Shown in pieces: positions 11,001-20,799 of a DNA stretch of 64,000 bases (the first letter of the stretch is position 1; every line of letters starts with the position of its first letter). Both the position numbers and the translations under genes were made by a program. This DNA is from Caldilineaceae bacterium (lineage in GTDB: Bacteria > Chloroflexota > Anaerolineae > Caldilineales > Caldilineaceae), in assembly GCA_019637685.1 (NCBI GenBank), contig JAHBVF010000016.1, positions 1-64,000 on the forward strand, written 5' to 3'. A model generated the notes under the pieces. That model did no database searches. It had not been told where the DNA came from and saw only the letters and a list, made by a program, of their open reading frames with translations.

Positions 11001-11348
11001 GGCACCGGTCATTCACATGGCTATTCATTGCCCCTTGTCCCCCGGCATTGTGAAAGGAATCGACTGCTACATTAATTATTAGGATTATTAGGACCAGCCC
11101 TCCTGTTGTGTCTCTTCTGGTATCTGTGTGCTCGGCAACTGCCGGCTTGCAGACACCCACTCCGTCTGAAACATCAGACACTACCCATTTCAGTACAAAT
11201 CCGTACAAATCAAACGGGCCTTTTAACTGGACGGTATAGGCATTGAGACCCACCCTTCCGCTTTGGACGATTGCTCGCCTCGGAAGCGGTGACCGCAAAA
11301 TTCTGCCAGTTATAGGGCGCAACCCCTTTCAAAGGAGCAAACAATCCG
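11001..11348 (+). other. Long untranslated leader, no gene seen
   Basis: About 340 bases between the promoter and the ATPase start. I see no coding frame with an RBS and no riboswitch class I recognise. An AAAGGAGC Shine-Dalgarno lies just before the ATG. The leader could hold regulatory structure, or a closer promoter may exist (for example near 11220-11240). Confidence 0.35.
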
Positions 11349-12452
<1,104 letters not shown>

Positions 12453-12476
12453 CTTCAGGTGGGTTGAAAAGAAGTG

Positions 12477-12514
12477 AAATAGACGGGGACCCTTTGCGGC
12501 CCCGTCTATTTTTA
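12477..12514 (+). terminator. Rho-independent terminator after the ABC ATPase gene
   Basis: Perfect 12-bp stem AAATAGACGGGG/CCCCGTCTATTT followed by TT, 24 bases after the stop codon. Confidence 0.9.
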
Positions 12515-12547
12515 TGCCTTCTCTGCTCGCTCCTTTGCCTGCAATTT

Positions 12548-12556
12548 TGGTATACT
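12548..12556 (+). promoter_or_regulatory. Extended -10 promoter for apgM
   Basis: TGG followed by TATACT (12551-12556), an extended -10 form; no good -35 box is seen. About 50 bases upstream of the apgM start. Confidence 0.4.
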
Positions 12557-12614
12557 GAACCTGCGGCTTCTGGCTGCGCTTCTTTTCCGCACCAACATTC
12601 CAGGGGGTGAATGA

Positions 12615-13853
12615 ATGCCTAGCGTTTTTACAGAATTTGATCTGATGACCGAGTTGCATCAGCCCGGCGATAAAATTGTATTGCTGATCCTGGATGGATT
12701 GGGCGGCCTGCCCATGGAAGCTGGTGGCTTGACCGAACTGGAAACAGCGATCACACCCCACCTGGACAGACTGGCTTCCGAGGGAATGACCGGCCTGAGT
12801 GTTCCCATTCGTACCGGCATTGAACCGGGCAGCGGACCCGCCCATCTCAGCCTGTTCAGCTACGATCCTGTGCGCTACGAAATCGGGCGGGGGGTGCTGG
12901 AAAGCCTGGGCATCGGCTTTGCACTCACGGCTGACGACATCGCGGCCCGGGGCAATTTTGCCAGCGTTGACGCCGAGGGCTTTATCACCGACCGCCGGGC
13001 CGGACGTATTTCGTCCGAGGAATGTGTGCGTCTGTGCGCCAAATTGCAGGCGGCCACGGGCGAAATGCTGGCCGACGAAGGCGTGCAGATATTTGTGGAG
13101 CCGGTGAAGGAACACCGCTTTGTGCTGGTGATCCGGGGCGAAGGGCTGGGCGGTGCATTGACCGAGACAGACCCCCTCGCCACGGGCAAGCAGCCCTTGC
13201 CCGTCACTGACACCAGTGGCACGCCGGAAGGCGAGCGCAGCGCCCGGCTGATCAACCGCTGGGTGGACGCTGCCCGCCAGGTTCTGGCCGATGAACCCAA
13301 AGCCAACTCCCTCAACCTGCGCGGCCTGGCCAAAGACCCCGGCCTGCCCCGCTTTCCCGATATTTATGGGATGCGGGCCGCGGCTATCGCCGTCTATCCA
13401 ATGTATAAAGGCGTGGCCAGTCTTGTAGGGATGGAAATTGTGGAGTTTGAGGGAGATCGCCCCAGCCACGAAATCGACGCGCTGGAGCAGGTCTGGGACG
13501 ACTACGACTTTTTCTTTATCCACGTAAAAAAGACAGACAGCTACGGGGAGGACGGCAATTTCGACGCCAAAGTTCACGAGATTGAGGCCGTGGATGCGGT
13601 TATTCCCCGCATTCTGGCTTTGCAGCCTGGCGCGCTGATTGTGACCGGAGATCACAGCACGCCGGCCAAAATGCGCAGCCACAGCTTCCATCCCGTGCCC
13701 ACGTTGCTGTGGAGTCCCCGCGCCCGGCCCGACACCACCACAGATTTTGGCGAGCGTAGCTGTGTCGCCGGCGGAATGGGAATCTTTCACGCCACAAATC
13801 TGATCCCCCAGGCTATGGGACACGCGGGGCGGCTCAAACGGATCGGAGCCTAG
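12615..13853 (+). CDS. apgM: 2,3-bisphosphoglycerate-independent phosphoglycerate mutase, archaeal type (ApgM)
   Basis: 412 residues, alkaline-phosphatase superfamily. The metal-binding start LLILDGLGG, the nucleophile region PGSGPAHLSLFSYDP, HVKKTDSYGEDGNF and the C-terminal VTGDHSTP/HSFHPVP segments match the ApgM family. It interconverts 3- and 2-phosphoglycerate in glycolysis and gluconeogenesis. The length fits ApgM (about 400) rather than the 510-residue GpmI. The sirtuin gene follows after 8 bases, so they are probably one transcript. Confidence 0.93.
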   Translation: MPSVFTEFDLMTELHQPGDKIVLLILDGLGGLPMEAGGLTELETAITPHLDRLASEGMTGLSVPIRTGIEPGSGPAHLSLFSYDPVRYEIGRGVLESLGIGFALTADDIAARGNFASVDAEGFITDRRAGRISSEECVRLCAKLQAATGEMLADEGVQIFVEPVKEHRFVLVIRGEGLGGALTETDPLATGKQPLPVTDTSGTPEGERSARLINRWVDAARQVLADEPKANSLNLRGLAKDPGLPRFPDIYGMRAAAIAVYPMYKGVASLVGMEIVEFEGDRPSHEIDALEQVWDDYDFFFIHVKKTDSYGEDGNFDAKVHEIEAVDAVIPRILALQPGALIVTGDHSTPAKMRSHSFHPVPTLLWSPRARPDTTTDFGERSCVAGGMGIFHATNLIPQAMGHAGRLKRIGA

Positions 13854-13861
13854 AGATTGAC

Positions 13862-14596
13862 GTGAGTCCTTCAATGGATGCAGCCAGGGAAATGCTCAGG
13901 GAGGCCGCCGCGGTGGCCTGTCTGACGGGGGCAGGGGTGAGCGCAGAGTCGGGCGTGCCCACCTTTCGGGAGGCCCAGACTGGCCTGTGGGCGCGCTTTG
14001 ACCCGGAGCGGTTGGCTTCGCCCCAGGGCTTTGCCGCTGACCCCGGCCTGGTCTGGCGCTGGTATATGGAACGGCTGACCGGTGTGGAGAAGGCGTTGCC
14101 CAATCGCGGCCATCTGGCCCTGGCGCAGATGGGACAGCGCTGGCCCGGCTTTCGGCTGATCACCCAAAATGTGGACGATCTCCACGAGCGGGCTGGCTGT
14201 GCGGATGTGATCCACCTGCACGGGCGCATTGCTCACTTTCACTGCAATCGCTGTGGCACTGTTTATAGGCTGCAAGCCGAAGATCGCCGTGCGTCCCAGC
14301 CGCCCCGCTGCGCGGCCTGCGGCGGCGCTGTGCGTCCGTCGGTTGTCTGGTTTGGCGAGGGGCTGCCAACAGATGCCCTGGCCGCGGCCACAGACGCTGT
14401 AATCCATTGCGATCTGCTGCTGGTCGTCGGTACAAGCGGGCTGGTCTACCCGGCCGCGGGCTTGCCCGCCACAGCAAAACGGGCCGGGTCACGGGTAATT
14501 GAGATCAACCCGGAACCTGGCCCGCTCTCTCCCCTGGCCGACATCTGTCTGCGCGGCCCCAGCGGCGAAATGTTGCCCCAGCTTCTGGGGACGTAG
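13862..14596 (+). CDS. cobB: NAD-dependent protein deacylase (sirtuin, CobB-like class III)
   Basis: 244 residues, GTG start. NAD-binding GAGVSAESGVPTFR, TQNVDDLHERAG, catalytic His120 in HLHG, and a four-Cys zinc site (Cys128, 131, 150, 153). Tyr68 and Arg71 form the YxxR pair that in SIRT5/CobB-type enzymes accepts succinyl and malonyl groups, so desuccinylase activity is plausible. It uses NAD to remove acyl groups from lysines. Downstream of apgM, overlapping no other gene. Confidence 0.93.
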   Translation: MSPSMDAAREMLREAAAVACLTGAGVSAESGVPTFREAQTGLWARFDPERLASPQGFAADPGLVWRWYMERLTGVEKALPNRGHLALAQMGQRWPGFRLITQNVDDLHERAGCADVIHLHGRIAHFHCNRCGTVYRLQAEDRRASQPPRCAACGGAVRPSVVWFGEGLPTDALAAATDAVIHCDLLLVVGTSGLVYPAAGLPATAKRAGSRVIEINPEPGPLSPLADICLRGPSGEMLPQLLGT

Positions 14597-14657
14597 ATTT
14601 CTGGGGAATGGAGGGCGGGCGTAGGCCACACATCCGCTACTCCCCCCTTCCCACTCC

Positions 14658-16577
14658 CTATTTATCCGTCCAGACAAATGTATTCAGGCTGTGGATGTAC
14701 GTAAAGGCCCGGTTGCCAATCTGCCAGCGCAGGGGCAGGGGAGGCGTGCCCGATTGGCGCTGAATGACCAGCCGATAGCCCTGACGCTGGATGCGGACTG
14801 GCAGCCGATAGAGGAAAGTCACCTGGTGGGTGGTTCCCGGCTTCATCACAAAATAGCCGCCAAAGACCTGCGTGCCCACTTCGCCCCGTTTGCTGCTGAC
14901 TGAATCGGCTTTCACCCCGTCGATTCCCAGCAACTCGCTGCCCGAAGGAACGTATAGGCGCACGTAATCGTAATAACAGCGCTCGGCCATCTCGTCATAG
15001 CGATCCCCGTAGCGGGGGGTGAGCAGACATTCGTGCGCTGGCAGGTCGATGGGATGACGATAGGTGACGGTCGCCCGGGCAACGCCAGGACTTTGGGGGC
15101 CGTCCGGCCAGCTCACCTGATAATCCAGCGAACGTTCCAGCACTGAATCCACTTTGTTGAAGCCCAAATTGCTGTCCACCAGGGCCAGGAAGTCCGCGTC
15201 CTGGGGTGGCAGCAGCCCCCCGTCCCAGCCCCAGCGGTGCAACTGCTCCCGCACACGGGCGTCCTGCACCCACACCTGAATGGCCCGCTGATTCAACGCC
15301 TGGCGGCCTGCCCCGGCCACCGCGAAGGGATTGAAACGCCCCGACTTCAGCTTCTCCAGAATCGCGCCGGCTATTGTGGGCAGAAAATCCTTGCGCTGCT
15401 GAAACCATTCGCCCCGATTGTCGGTCACAGTAGCTCCGTCGCCCAGGGGATTGGCCCACAGTTGCTTGATCAAATCCACCACATTCTGCCCCGTCACCGG
15501 CTCGTCCAGCCCCGGGACGGTGACGGGCCCCACCGCGCCCACAATCAGCTCAACCGCTGCCAAATCCATTGTCACAATCCCATCCACCTTCTGTCCCGTG
15601 TCCCGGGTGTAGAGGGTGTCGATGATGCGGGCGCTGATGGGCAGGTCCGGCGACCAGTTGGCATCCCGCAGAAAGAGCAGGTCTGCCTGCATATACTTTT
15701 GCAGCACAGCCGGTGCTGGCGGGTGATCAACTGTGTGGTTGTCCACCGCGTAGGAATCGGAAAAGTGCAATTCTGTCACCCGCCCCCGCTCCACTGTCAC
15801 CCGCCCAACACCGGTGATAAAACCACCTGTGCCCCGCAGTTCGTGGTTGTTTTGCAAGAGGACCAGATAGGTATAGGGACCGTTCATCCCCAGCAGGTCC
15901 GGCAGTCCGGGCGCGATCTGAAGAGCTGGCCCCAAATATTCGGCAAAGGGTTGGATTTCGGCCAATGGCCCGGCCAGCGCGGGGTGCAGGGTGCTGGCGT
16001 CGATGCTGGCCAGGGCATTGCCTGCTACAGCAGCCCGATCGGCCAGGGGGACAAAGGCGTCATACTGGCCGGAGATCGCGGCCAGGGCAGCCTGCACAAA
16101 GGCATCGCCCTCTGCATTGGCGGGGATGGCGGGTGCAACCAGCGCCACACCTTCCGCGGCCACTTGGCTCAACTCCGCGGCAATGGTCAGAAATTCGGGC
16201 GTATAGGCCAGGGTAGACCCATAGACCGTAAGCCCATCCAGGCGGCGCAGGAATGGAGCCAGGGGCGCGACGTCATCTTCCAGCGTGGCCAGGGCCGCGG
16301 CTGTAGCCGACAATTCTGCCTGATGTGCCAGAAGCGTGGCCGGGCTGCGATCTTCCCGCAGGGCCTCCACCAGCGCGATTCCGTTGTGATAGGCCCGCCA
16401 GCCATCCAGGGCGATCTGTCCCCCCTTAAACAAGACGAGCACGAGCGACAGGACCAAAATCCCGGCGATGGTCCAACCCACAAACCGACGCCAGGGGGAT
16501 TTTGTTTGCGTGAGCGATGGGTTCATACCAGATGGGTTCATACCTGATGCGTTAACACTAATCGTATCTGTAGACAT
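14658..16577 (-). CDS. DUF4012 domain-containing membrane-anchored protein
   Basis: 639 residues from the ATG at 16577: short cytoplasmic N-terminus, one membrane helix (about 34-56), then a large extracellular part with the DUF4012 core (LLGMNGPYTYLVLLQNNHELRGTGG and following). The family is common in Gram-positive and Chloroflexota envelopes, often beside glycan genes, and resembles LytR-CpsA-Psr partners in context; its function is unknown. It starts 16 bases after the stop of the DUF2723 gene, so it is in that operon. Upstream in-frame codons overlap the DUF2723 gene and are not used. Confidence 0.82.
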   Translation of the reverse strand: MSTDTISVNASGMNPSGMNPSLTQTKSPWRRFVGWTIAGILVLSLVLVLFKGGQIALDGWRAYHNGIALVEALREDRSPATLLAHQAELSATAAALATLEDDVAPLAPFLRRLDGLTVYGSTLAYTPEFLTIAAELSQVAAEGVALVAPAIPANAEGDAFVQAALAAISGQYDAFVPLADRAAVAGNALASIDASTLHPALAGPLAEIQPFAEYLGPALQIAPGLPDLLGMNGPYTYLVLLQNNHELRGTGGFITGVGRVTVERGRVTELHFSDSYAVDNHTVDHPPAPAVLQKYMQADLLFLRDANWSPDLPISARIIDTLYTRDTGQKVDGIVTMDLAAVELIVGAVGPVTVPGLDEPVTGQNVVDLIKQLWANPLGDGATVTDNRGEWFQQRKDFLPTIAGAILEKLKSGRFNPFAVAGAGRQALNQRAIQVWVQDARVREQLHRWGWDGGLLPPQDADFLALVDSNLGFNKVDSVLERSLDYQVSWPDGPQSPGVARATVTYRHPIDLPAHECLLTPRYGDRYDEMAERCYYDYVRLYVPSGSELLGIDGVKADSVSSKRGEVGTQVFGGYFVMKPGTTHQVTFLYRLPVRIQRQGYRLVIQRQSGTPPLPLRWQIGNRAFTYIHSLNTFVWTDK

Positions 16578-16593
16578 AGTACCTGCTTGAAAA

Positions 16594-18153
16594 TCAAGGC
16601 GAATAGCGCCAAAGCGAGCCAACCGGTTGCAGTTGGTCCGCCTGGGCCGGCGGCACAATTTCGCTGAAAAAGATGGGGCGCTGGCCTGCGTTGGCCTGCA
16701 AAATGGCCCCGGCTTCGCCCGTCTCCACCCCGGCCAGATTCGGGTAGATTCGATGCAAGAGCGCCCGATACCAGCCGAATTGGAGCAGGGCCACATTGAC
16801 CAGCGCTGTGCCCGGTGCGGCCTCCAGCAATTCTCCGCTACCCCAGGCCGCGTACCAAAGCGCAAAGGTTTCAGCATCCGCGCTGCTGAAGATAATACTG
16901 CCCGGTTCTGCCACCCGAACTGCCTCGGCCACAAATTGGCGGGCCGTGCCATCCTCGGCCAGAGAAAACGCGGGCAGGCGCAGTCCGGTCAACAGAATCA
17001 GGCCGACCAGCGATGCCCCCAGAGCCATCCGTGCCCAGCCTGCCTGCGGGCGACGGGCGGTGATCCATTCCGCCACTTCTTCCACCCCAAAGGGCAGCCA
17101 CACCGCCATCAGCCAGACGACCGGCAACAGATAGACTTCGCTGTCGGCTGTGTGATAGCTAATCGCATACAGACTGACCGGCAGCACCCACAGCAGGCTC
17201 AGACTGCGCAGGCGTCCGGCCACCCGATCCCAGCGATAGAGACCAGCCAAGCAGAGGGCCAGGCCAAAGGGAGTGAACTGGCTGGTGATGGTAAGCGCCC
17301 AGCGGGCTGTCTTTGTCAAAACCTCCCCCGGGGGGAGAGCAAAGAGATAGCGCCGATAGGCCGCACCGCTCACCAGCCACCAGATGTCCTGGGCAGAGCC
17401 GTCGCCCGCCCAATTGACCGGAGCCCCTGGCGCGGTCAGGGTGAAGCGGCTGTAGAGGAGCAGACCCGGCAATAGGCCCGCGGCCAGCAACAGCCAAAAC
17501 CGGGGGCGACGCATGGGCTGTTCTTCTGCCCGCCAGAGCCAGTATAGCACCCCCGGCACAAGCAATCCAATCGTCACGTGGTGGGCCGCGCCCAGGCCCA
17601 GCAGCGCGCCCAGCAGCAGGCCGCGGGTTTCCGGCTGGCGGGGACGGTAGACAACGGTTGCCCAAAAGAAGCCAATGCAGAGAAGTCCGTGCAGCGCGTA
17701 GACTTCGGTGATAATCGCCTGACCCCAGAGCAGCGGGGCAGTCATCCAGGCCGCGGCCGCCACCAGCGCAGGTAGCAGGGAGGTCTCTCGCCTGGGCCAT
17801 AAATGGCGCACCACATGCACCGTCAAGCCCACACTCAGGCTGGCTGCCAGGGCGCTGAAAAGATTGCCCCGCCAGGCCAGGTCGCTGCCGGGAAGGCATA
17901 TATTGAGCAGTGCCAGCCAGCCCTGAAGCAGCAGCGTGTAGAGGGGATAGCCCGTGGGATGGGGCGTGCCGTTGGTCAGCGCGGCTGCCAGTAGATCACC
18001 CCCATCCGCGCCATAATTGGCCCAGGTGAGTCCTGGCGCGGCTGTATAGCCATAGAGCAAAAAGGCAAGCCCCGCAGCCAAAAGAGGAGCTGCGGGGCCG
18101 GTATAGGAGACAAGACGCCTTTGAATTTCGCGGCTGTTGTGGCGGACAGTCAC
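16594..18153 (-). CDS. DUF2723 polytopic membrane protein (GT-C-like, probable lipid-linked glycosyltransferase)
   Basis: 519 residues with about ten hydrophobic helices. The N-terminal loop LTWANYGADGGDLLAAA and the HPTGYPLY motif are typical of DUF2723 proteins, which resemble protein O-mannosyltransferases of the GT-C fold. It probably transfers a sugar from a lipid carrier on the outer membrane face; donor and acceptor are unknown. It sits between the Thr/Pro-rich exported protein (4 bases upstream) and the DUF4012 gene, in an envelope-glycan operon. Confidence 0.8.
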   Translation of the reverse strand: MTVRHNSREIQRRLVSYTGPAAPLLAAGLAFLLYGYTAAPGLTWANYGADGGDLLAAALTNGTPHPTGYPLYTLLLQGWLALLNICLPGSDLAWRGNLFSALAASLSVGLTVHVVRHLWPRRETSLLPALVAAAAWMTAPLLWGQAIITEVYALHGLLCIGFFWATVVYRPRQPETRGLLLGALLGLGAAHHVTIGLLVPGVLYWLWRAEEQPMRRPRFWLLLAAGLLPGLLLYSRFTLTAPGAPVNWAGDGSAQDIWWLVSGAAYRRYLFALPPGEVLTKTARWALTITSQFTPFGLALCLAGLYRWDRVAGRLRSLSLLWVLPVSLYAISYHTADSEVYLLPVVWLMAVWLPFGVEEVAEWITARRPQAGWARMALGASLVGLILLTGLRLPAFSLAEDGTARQFVAEAVRVAEPGSIIFSSADAETFALWYAAWGSGELLEAAPGTALVNVALLQFGWYRALLHRIYPNLAGVETGEAGAILQANAGQRPIFFSEIVPPAQADQLQPVGSLWRYSP

Positions 18154-18157
18154 GGGA

Positions 18158-18928
18158 TCAATCGAAGGTGGGCAGCAGGACGGGCGGCGTGCCCAGACTG
18201 ATCCCGACTGTCACCGCTGCCGCGTTGTCCGCGAAGGCCACGGCCAGATTGTCGATAACGGCTCCATCAGCCAGTTTCGGGTCAACACGTACTGTCAGCG
18301 TGGCGTAGACCAGCCCACTGGCTGGCACAGAGGGCCAGGTGGCAAGGAGCACCGTTCGGTTGTCCGTGCCCTGTTCGGTTGCTGTCGTTCCCCCCTCGGC
18401 TTCCAGAGAAATCAGTTCCAGTGCCGTCGGCAGTTCGTCACGAAGGGTCACGTTCAGTGCCGCTTCGGAGCCGGGGTTTGTAATGGCCAGACGAATTTCT
18501 ACCTCTTCCCCCTGGATTGTCAATCCGGAGATGATACCCATCTCCGCCTGCAAGCCAAAGGTGGGCACATCTGTGGCCGTTGGCTGTGCGGTCGGGGTAT
18601 CTGTGGGCAAAGGCGTGGGTGTGCTGGTGGCCGTGGGCGCGCCGGGTTGGTTGGTGGCCGTGGGACCAGCCGGTTGGGGCGTGGCTGTGGGCGGCACAGG
18701 CGTATTGGTGGGCGGCTGGTTTGTGGGCGTGGCCGTGGGCACATCCGTGGCCGTGGCCTGGGGCGTGCGCGGGGGAATCGTCTGATTGGGACGATCTCCG
18801 ACCGGCGCGGCCATGACAGATGGCTGGTTTTCCAGAAAAAATCCCCCGGCCAGCAAAGCCAGCCAGACCAGAATCCAGATCAGCCGGTCGACCTTTGGCC
18901 GATTGCTCTTTGTGATGATTCGCTGCAT
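18158..18928 (-). CDS. Membrane-anchored protein with Thr/Pro-rich linker and DUF11-like domain
   Basis: 256 residues from ATG 18928 (a GTG five codons upstream is possible). One N-terminal helix (about 14-32), a low-complexity linker of 80-90 residues rich in Thr, Pro and Ala (repeats such as PTATPT), then a beta-rich domain of about 115 residues resembling DUF11/CARDB-type adhesion modules (GEEVEIRLAITNPGSEAALNV). The linker is a likely O-glycosylation target; the next gene encodes a mannosyltransferase-like protein, so the two may be enzyme and substrate (inference). Confidence 0.72.
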   Translation of the reverse strand: MQRIITKSNRPKVDRLIWILVWLALLAGGFFLENQPSVMAAPVGDRPNQTIPPRTPQATATDVPTATPTNQPPTNTPVPPTATPQPAGPTATNQPGAPTATSTPTPLPTDTPTAQPTATDVPTFGLQAEMGIISGLTIQGEEVEIRLAITNPGSEAALNVTLRDELPTALELISLEAEGGTTATEQGTDNRTVLLATWPSVPASGLVYATLTVRVDPKLADGAVIDNLAVAFADNAAAVTVGISLGTPPVLLPTFD

Positions 18929-18991
18929 AGATTGTTTCACTCCATTGCTAGATTCAAATGCTATACTCAAGCCAGAATGAGAACGGTTGTT

Positions 18992-19062
18992 TACACTTTC
19001 CGGGAAGCGGCCAAACGATCGGTGCGCTGGCTGTGATCCTCTACCGCTTCCCGGAAGGTGTA
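18992..19062. repeat. 19-bp imperfect inverted repeat (large hairpin) between envelope genes
   Basis: Arms at 18992-19010 and 19044-19062 pair at 18 of 19 positions (core CGGGAAGCGG/CCGCTTCCCG), with a 33-base loop. It lies between the sugar transferase stop and the Thr/Pro-rich protein start. No T-run follows, so it is not a standard terminator. Confidence 0.7.
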
Positions 19063-19118
19063 CCAGCACAAACTGCGGGTTTCAATCGAACCGGAGTACA
19101 GATTCAGATCGGGCACAT

Positions 19119-19733
19119 TCAGACAGCGCCCGTGCCGCGCAGAACGGCTATGACTGTTCTGAACAGTATTTGCATATCCAACCCAAAAGAAATGTGCTGA
19201 ATGTAGTACGAGTCCAAGTGTGCGTGTTCCTGCATAGGCTGGGGGCGGCCATGCACCTGCCACCAGCCGCTCATCCCCGGCTTCACCGCGGCCCGCTGTC
19301 GATCCGGCGCGGTATAGAGAGCGAGCCGGCCCATCAATTCGGGTCGCGGGCCGATAAAACTCATCTCACCCCAGAGCACATGCCAGAATTGGGGCAGCTC
19401 GTCCAGGCTAGAACGGCGCAACAGACGCCCCACCCGTGTCAAACGCTCATCGTCCTCGTGTGCCGGTTTGCTGCTGTTTTCTAAAACCGGCGGCCATTTC
19501 ATCGTGCGAAATTTGACCATCCGAAAAGGGCACTCGTGCAGACCAGCGCGCTCCTGCACAAAAAAGATCGGCCCTTTTGAATCGAGCAGAATGGCTAGGG
19601 CAACCGGCACAAACACCAAACCGAGAAAAATGACGCCAACCCCGCCGATCAGCAGGTCCAACAGCCGTTTCCCTGCGGGCAGATAGAGGCGGTCCACCCA
19701 CCCGGAAGGCGAAAGAGGGGGCCATTCATTCAT
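19119..19733 (-). CDS. Undecaprenyl-phosphate sugar phosphotransferase (bacterial sugar transferase)
   Basis: 204 residues from ATG 19733. One membrane hairpin (about 19-45), then the conserved polyprenyl-glycosylphosphotransferase core: KGPIFFVQERAG, FRMVKFRTM, LRRSSLDELPQFWHVLWGEMSFIGPRPE and the C-terminal QVHGR region. It starts surface polysaccharide synthesis by moving a sugar-1-phosphate onto undecaprenyl phosphate. The start overlaps the end of the GT2 gene by 8 bases, indicating translational coupling. It is a short type, without the N-terminal helices of WbaP. Confidence 0.9.
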   Translation of the reverse strand: MNEWPPLSPSGWVDRLYLPAGKRLLDLLIGGVGVIFLGLVFVPVALAILLDSKGPIFFVQERAGLHECPFRMVKFRTMKWPPVLENSSKPAHEDDERLTRVGRLLRRSSLDELPQFWHVLWGEMSFIGPRPELMGRLALYTAPDRQRAAVKPGMSGWWQVHGRPQPMQEHAHLDSYYIQHISFGLDMQILFRTVIAVLRGTGAV

Positions 19734-20781
19734 TCGACACTGGAACGACTGCGGGCCGTTCGCTCTTGTCCGCCTCTGTGAAAGGATAGGGGCACAGGAG
19801 TCCCCACACAACGCCGACGGTAAACGCCAGAGAGCGCAGCCAAATACCCCACACAGCCCACAGGACAAAAGAGGGCCAGCGCGCAGCCATAAAAAGTGCA
19901 GTGGGTGTGGCCGCTACCAGAAACAACAGTAGCGGGATCAGCCCATACCACTGGCCTGTGCCCCCGGCGACCAGCAGGCCCAGCAGCCCGATTCCACCCA
20001 AGAGTAGCTGCAACTTCAGCGATGGGGGCGTATAACCGTCGACGACGACCTTTTCAGGATAGCGTCGGTAGACCTGCATCCGCCAATAGGCCCGTTTCAT
20101 TTTGGTGCGAGCGTAGCTTCCCCAGGTCGTCAGGTGGGGATGGGTCACGGTTGCCTCGGGCACAAAGATCATCCGTGCCCCGCTCTTGCTCAGCCGAAAG
20201 GAAAAGTCCACATCCTCGTTGTTGGCTTCGGGAAAGCTGGCATCAAAACCGCCGAACTGAAGAAAAAGCTTGCGGTCATAGGCCGCAGCATAGGTGGCGA
20301 TTAGATCGATCCGGGAGAGGCGGGCCATCAATGCATAGCGTTCCTCAAATTCGTATTGGGCAAAGCGCGCTGCGGGTGCGCTCTGTTGGGAGAGATACGC
20401 CCCCATCACTCCTGCGGGAGGATCGTCGCCCAGAAACGGTGCTGTCATCGTCTCCACCCAGCCCGGGCTGGGTGTGCAATCGGCATCAGTAAAGAGCAGC
20501 AGCGGAGACTTCGTCAAGGCAGCGCCGTGATTGCGGGCCGCGGCCGGGCCAGCGTTGGGCTGGCTCACCACCTGCCACTTTTCCAGCCCGTGGCGGGCGA
20601 TCCACGCCCCAACCACAGCGGCTGTGCCGTCCGACGAGCCATCGTCCACCACAATCACTTCAAAGCGGTGGATGGGCAGAGTCTGGCGGGACAAGGCTTT
20701 CAGACAACCCAGAATTGTGGCCTCGCCGTTGTAGACCGGGACGATTACGCTGCACAGAAGATCGCTCTCTTGGCTCACCAA
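19726..20781 (-). CDS. Family 2 glycosyltransferase, membrane-associated
   Basis: 351 residues. GT-A fold start CSVIVPVYNGEATI, VVDDGSSDGT, the DxD motif in FTDADCTPSPGW, and the later acceptor loop with EDVDFSFRL. Two or three helices at the C-terminus (about 255-335) anchor it. It probably adds a sugar to the lipid-linked glycan begun by the adjoining sugar transferase. The sortase-like gene ends 18 bases upstream. Confidence 0.88.
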   Translation of the reverse strand: MVSQESDLLCSVIVPVYNGEATILGCLKALSRQTLPIHRFEVIVVDDGSSDGTAAVVGAWIARHGLEKWQVVSQPNAGPAAARNHGAALTKSPLLLFTDADCTPSPGWVETMTAPFLGDDPPAGVMGAYLSQQSAPAARFAQYEFEERYALMARLSRIDLIATYAAAYDRKLFLQFGGFDASFPEANNEDVDFSFRLSKSGARMIFVPEATVTHPHLTTWGSYARTKMKRAYWRMQVYRRYPEKVVVDGYTPPSLKLQLLLGGIGLLGLLVAGGTGQWYGLIPLLLFLVAATPTALFMAARWPSFVLWAVWGIWLRSLAFTVGVVWGLLCPYPFTEADKSERPAVVPVSNE

Positions 20782-20799
20782 CAGATAGCTCCTGCGCGC

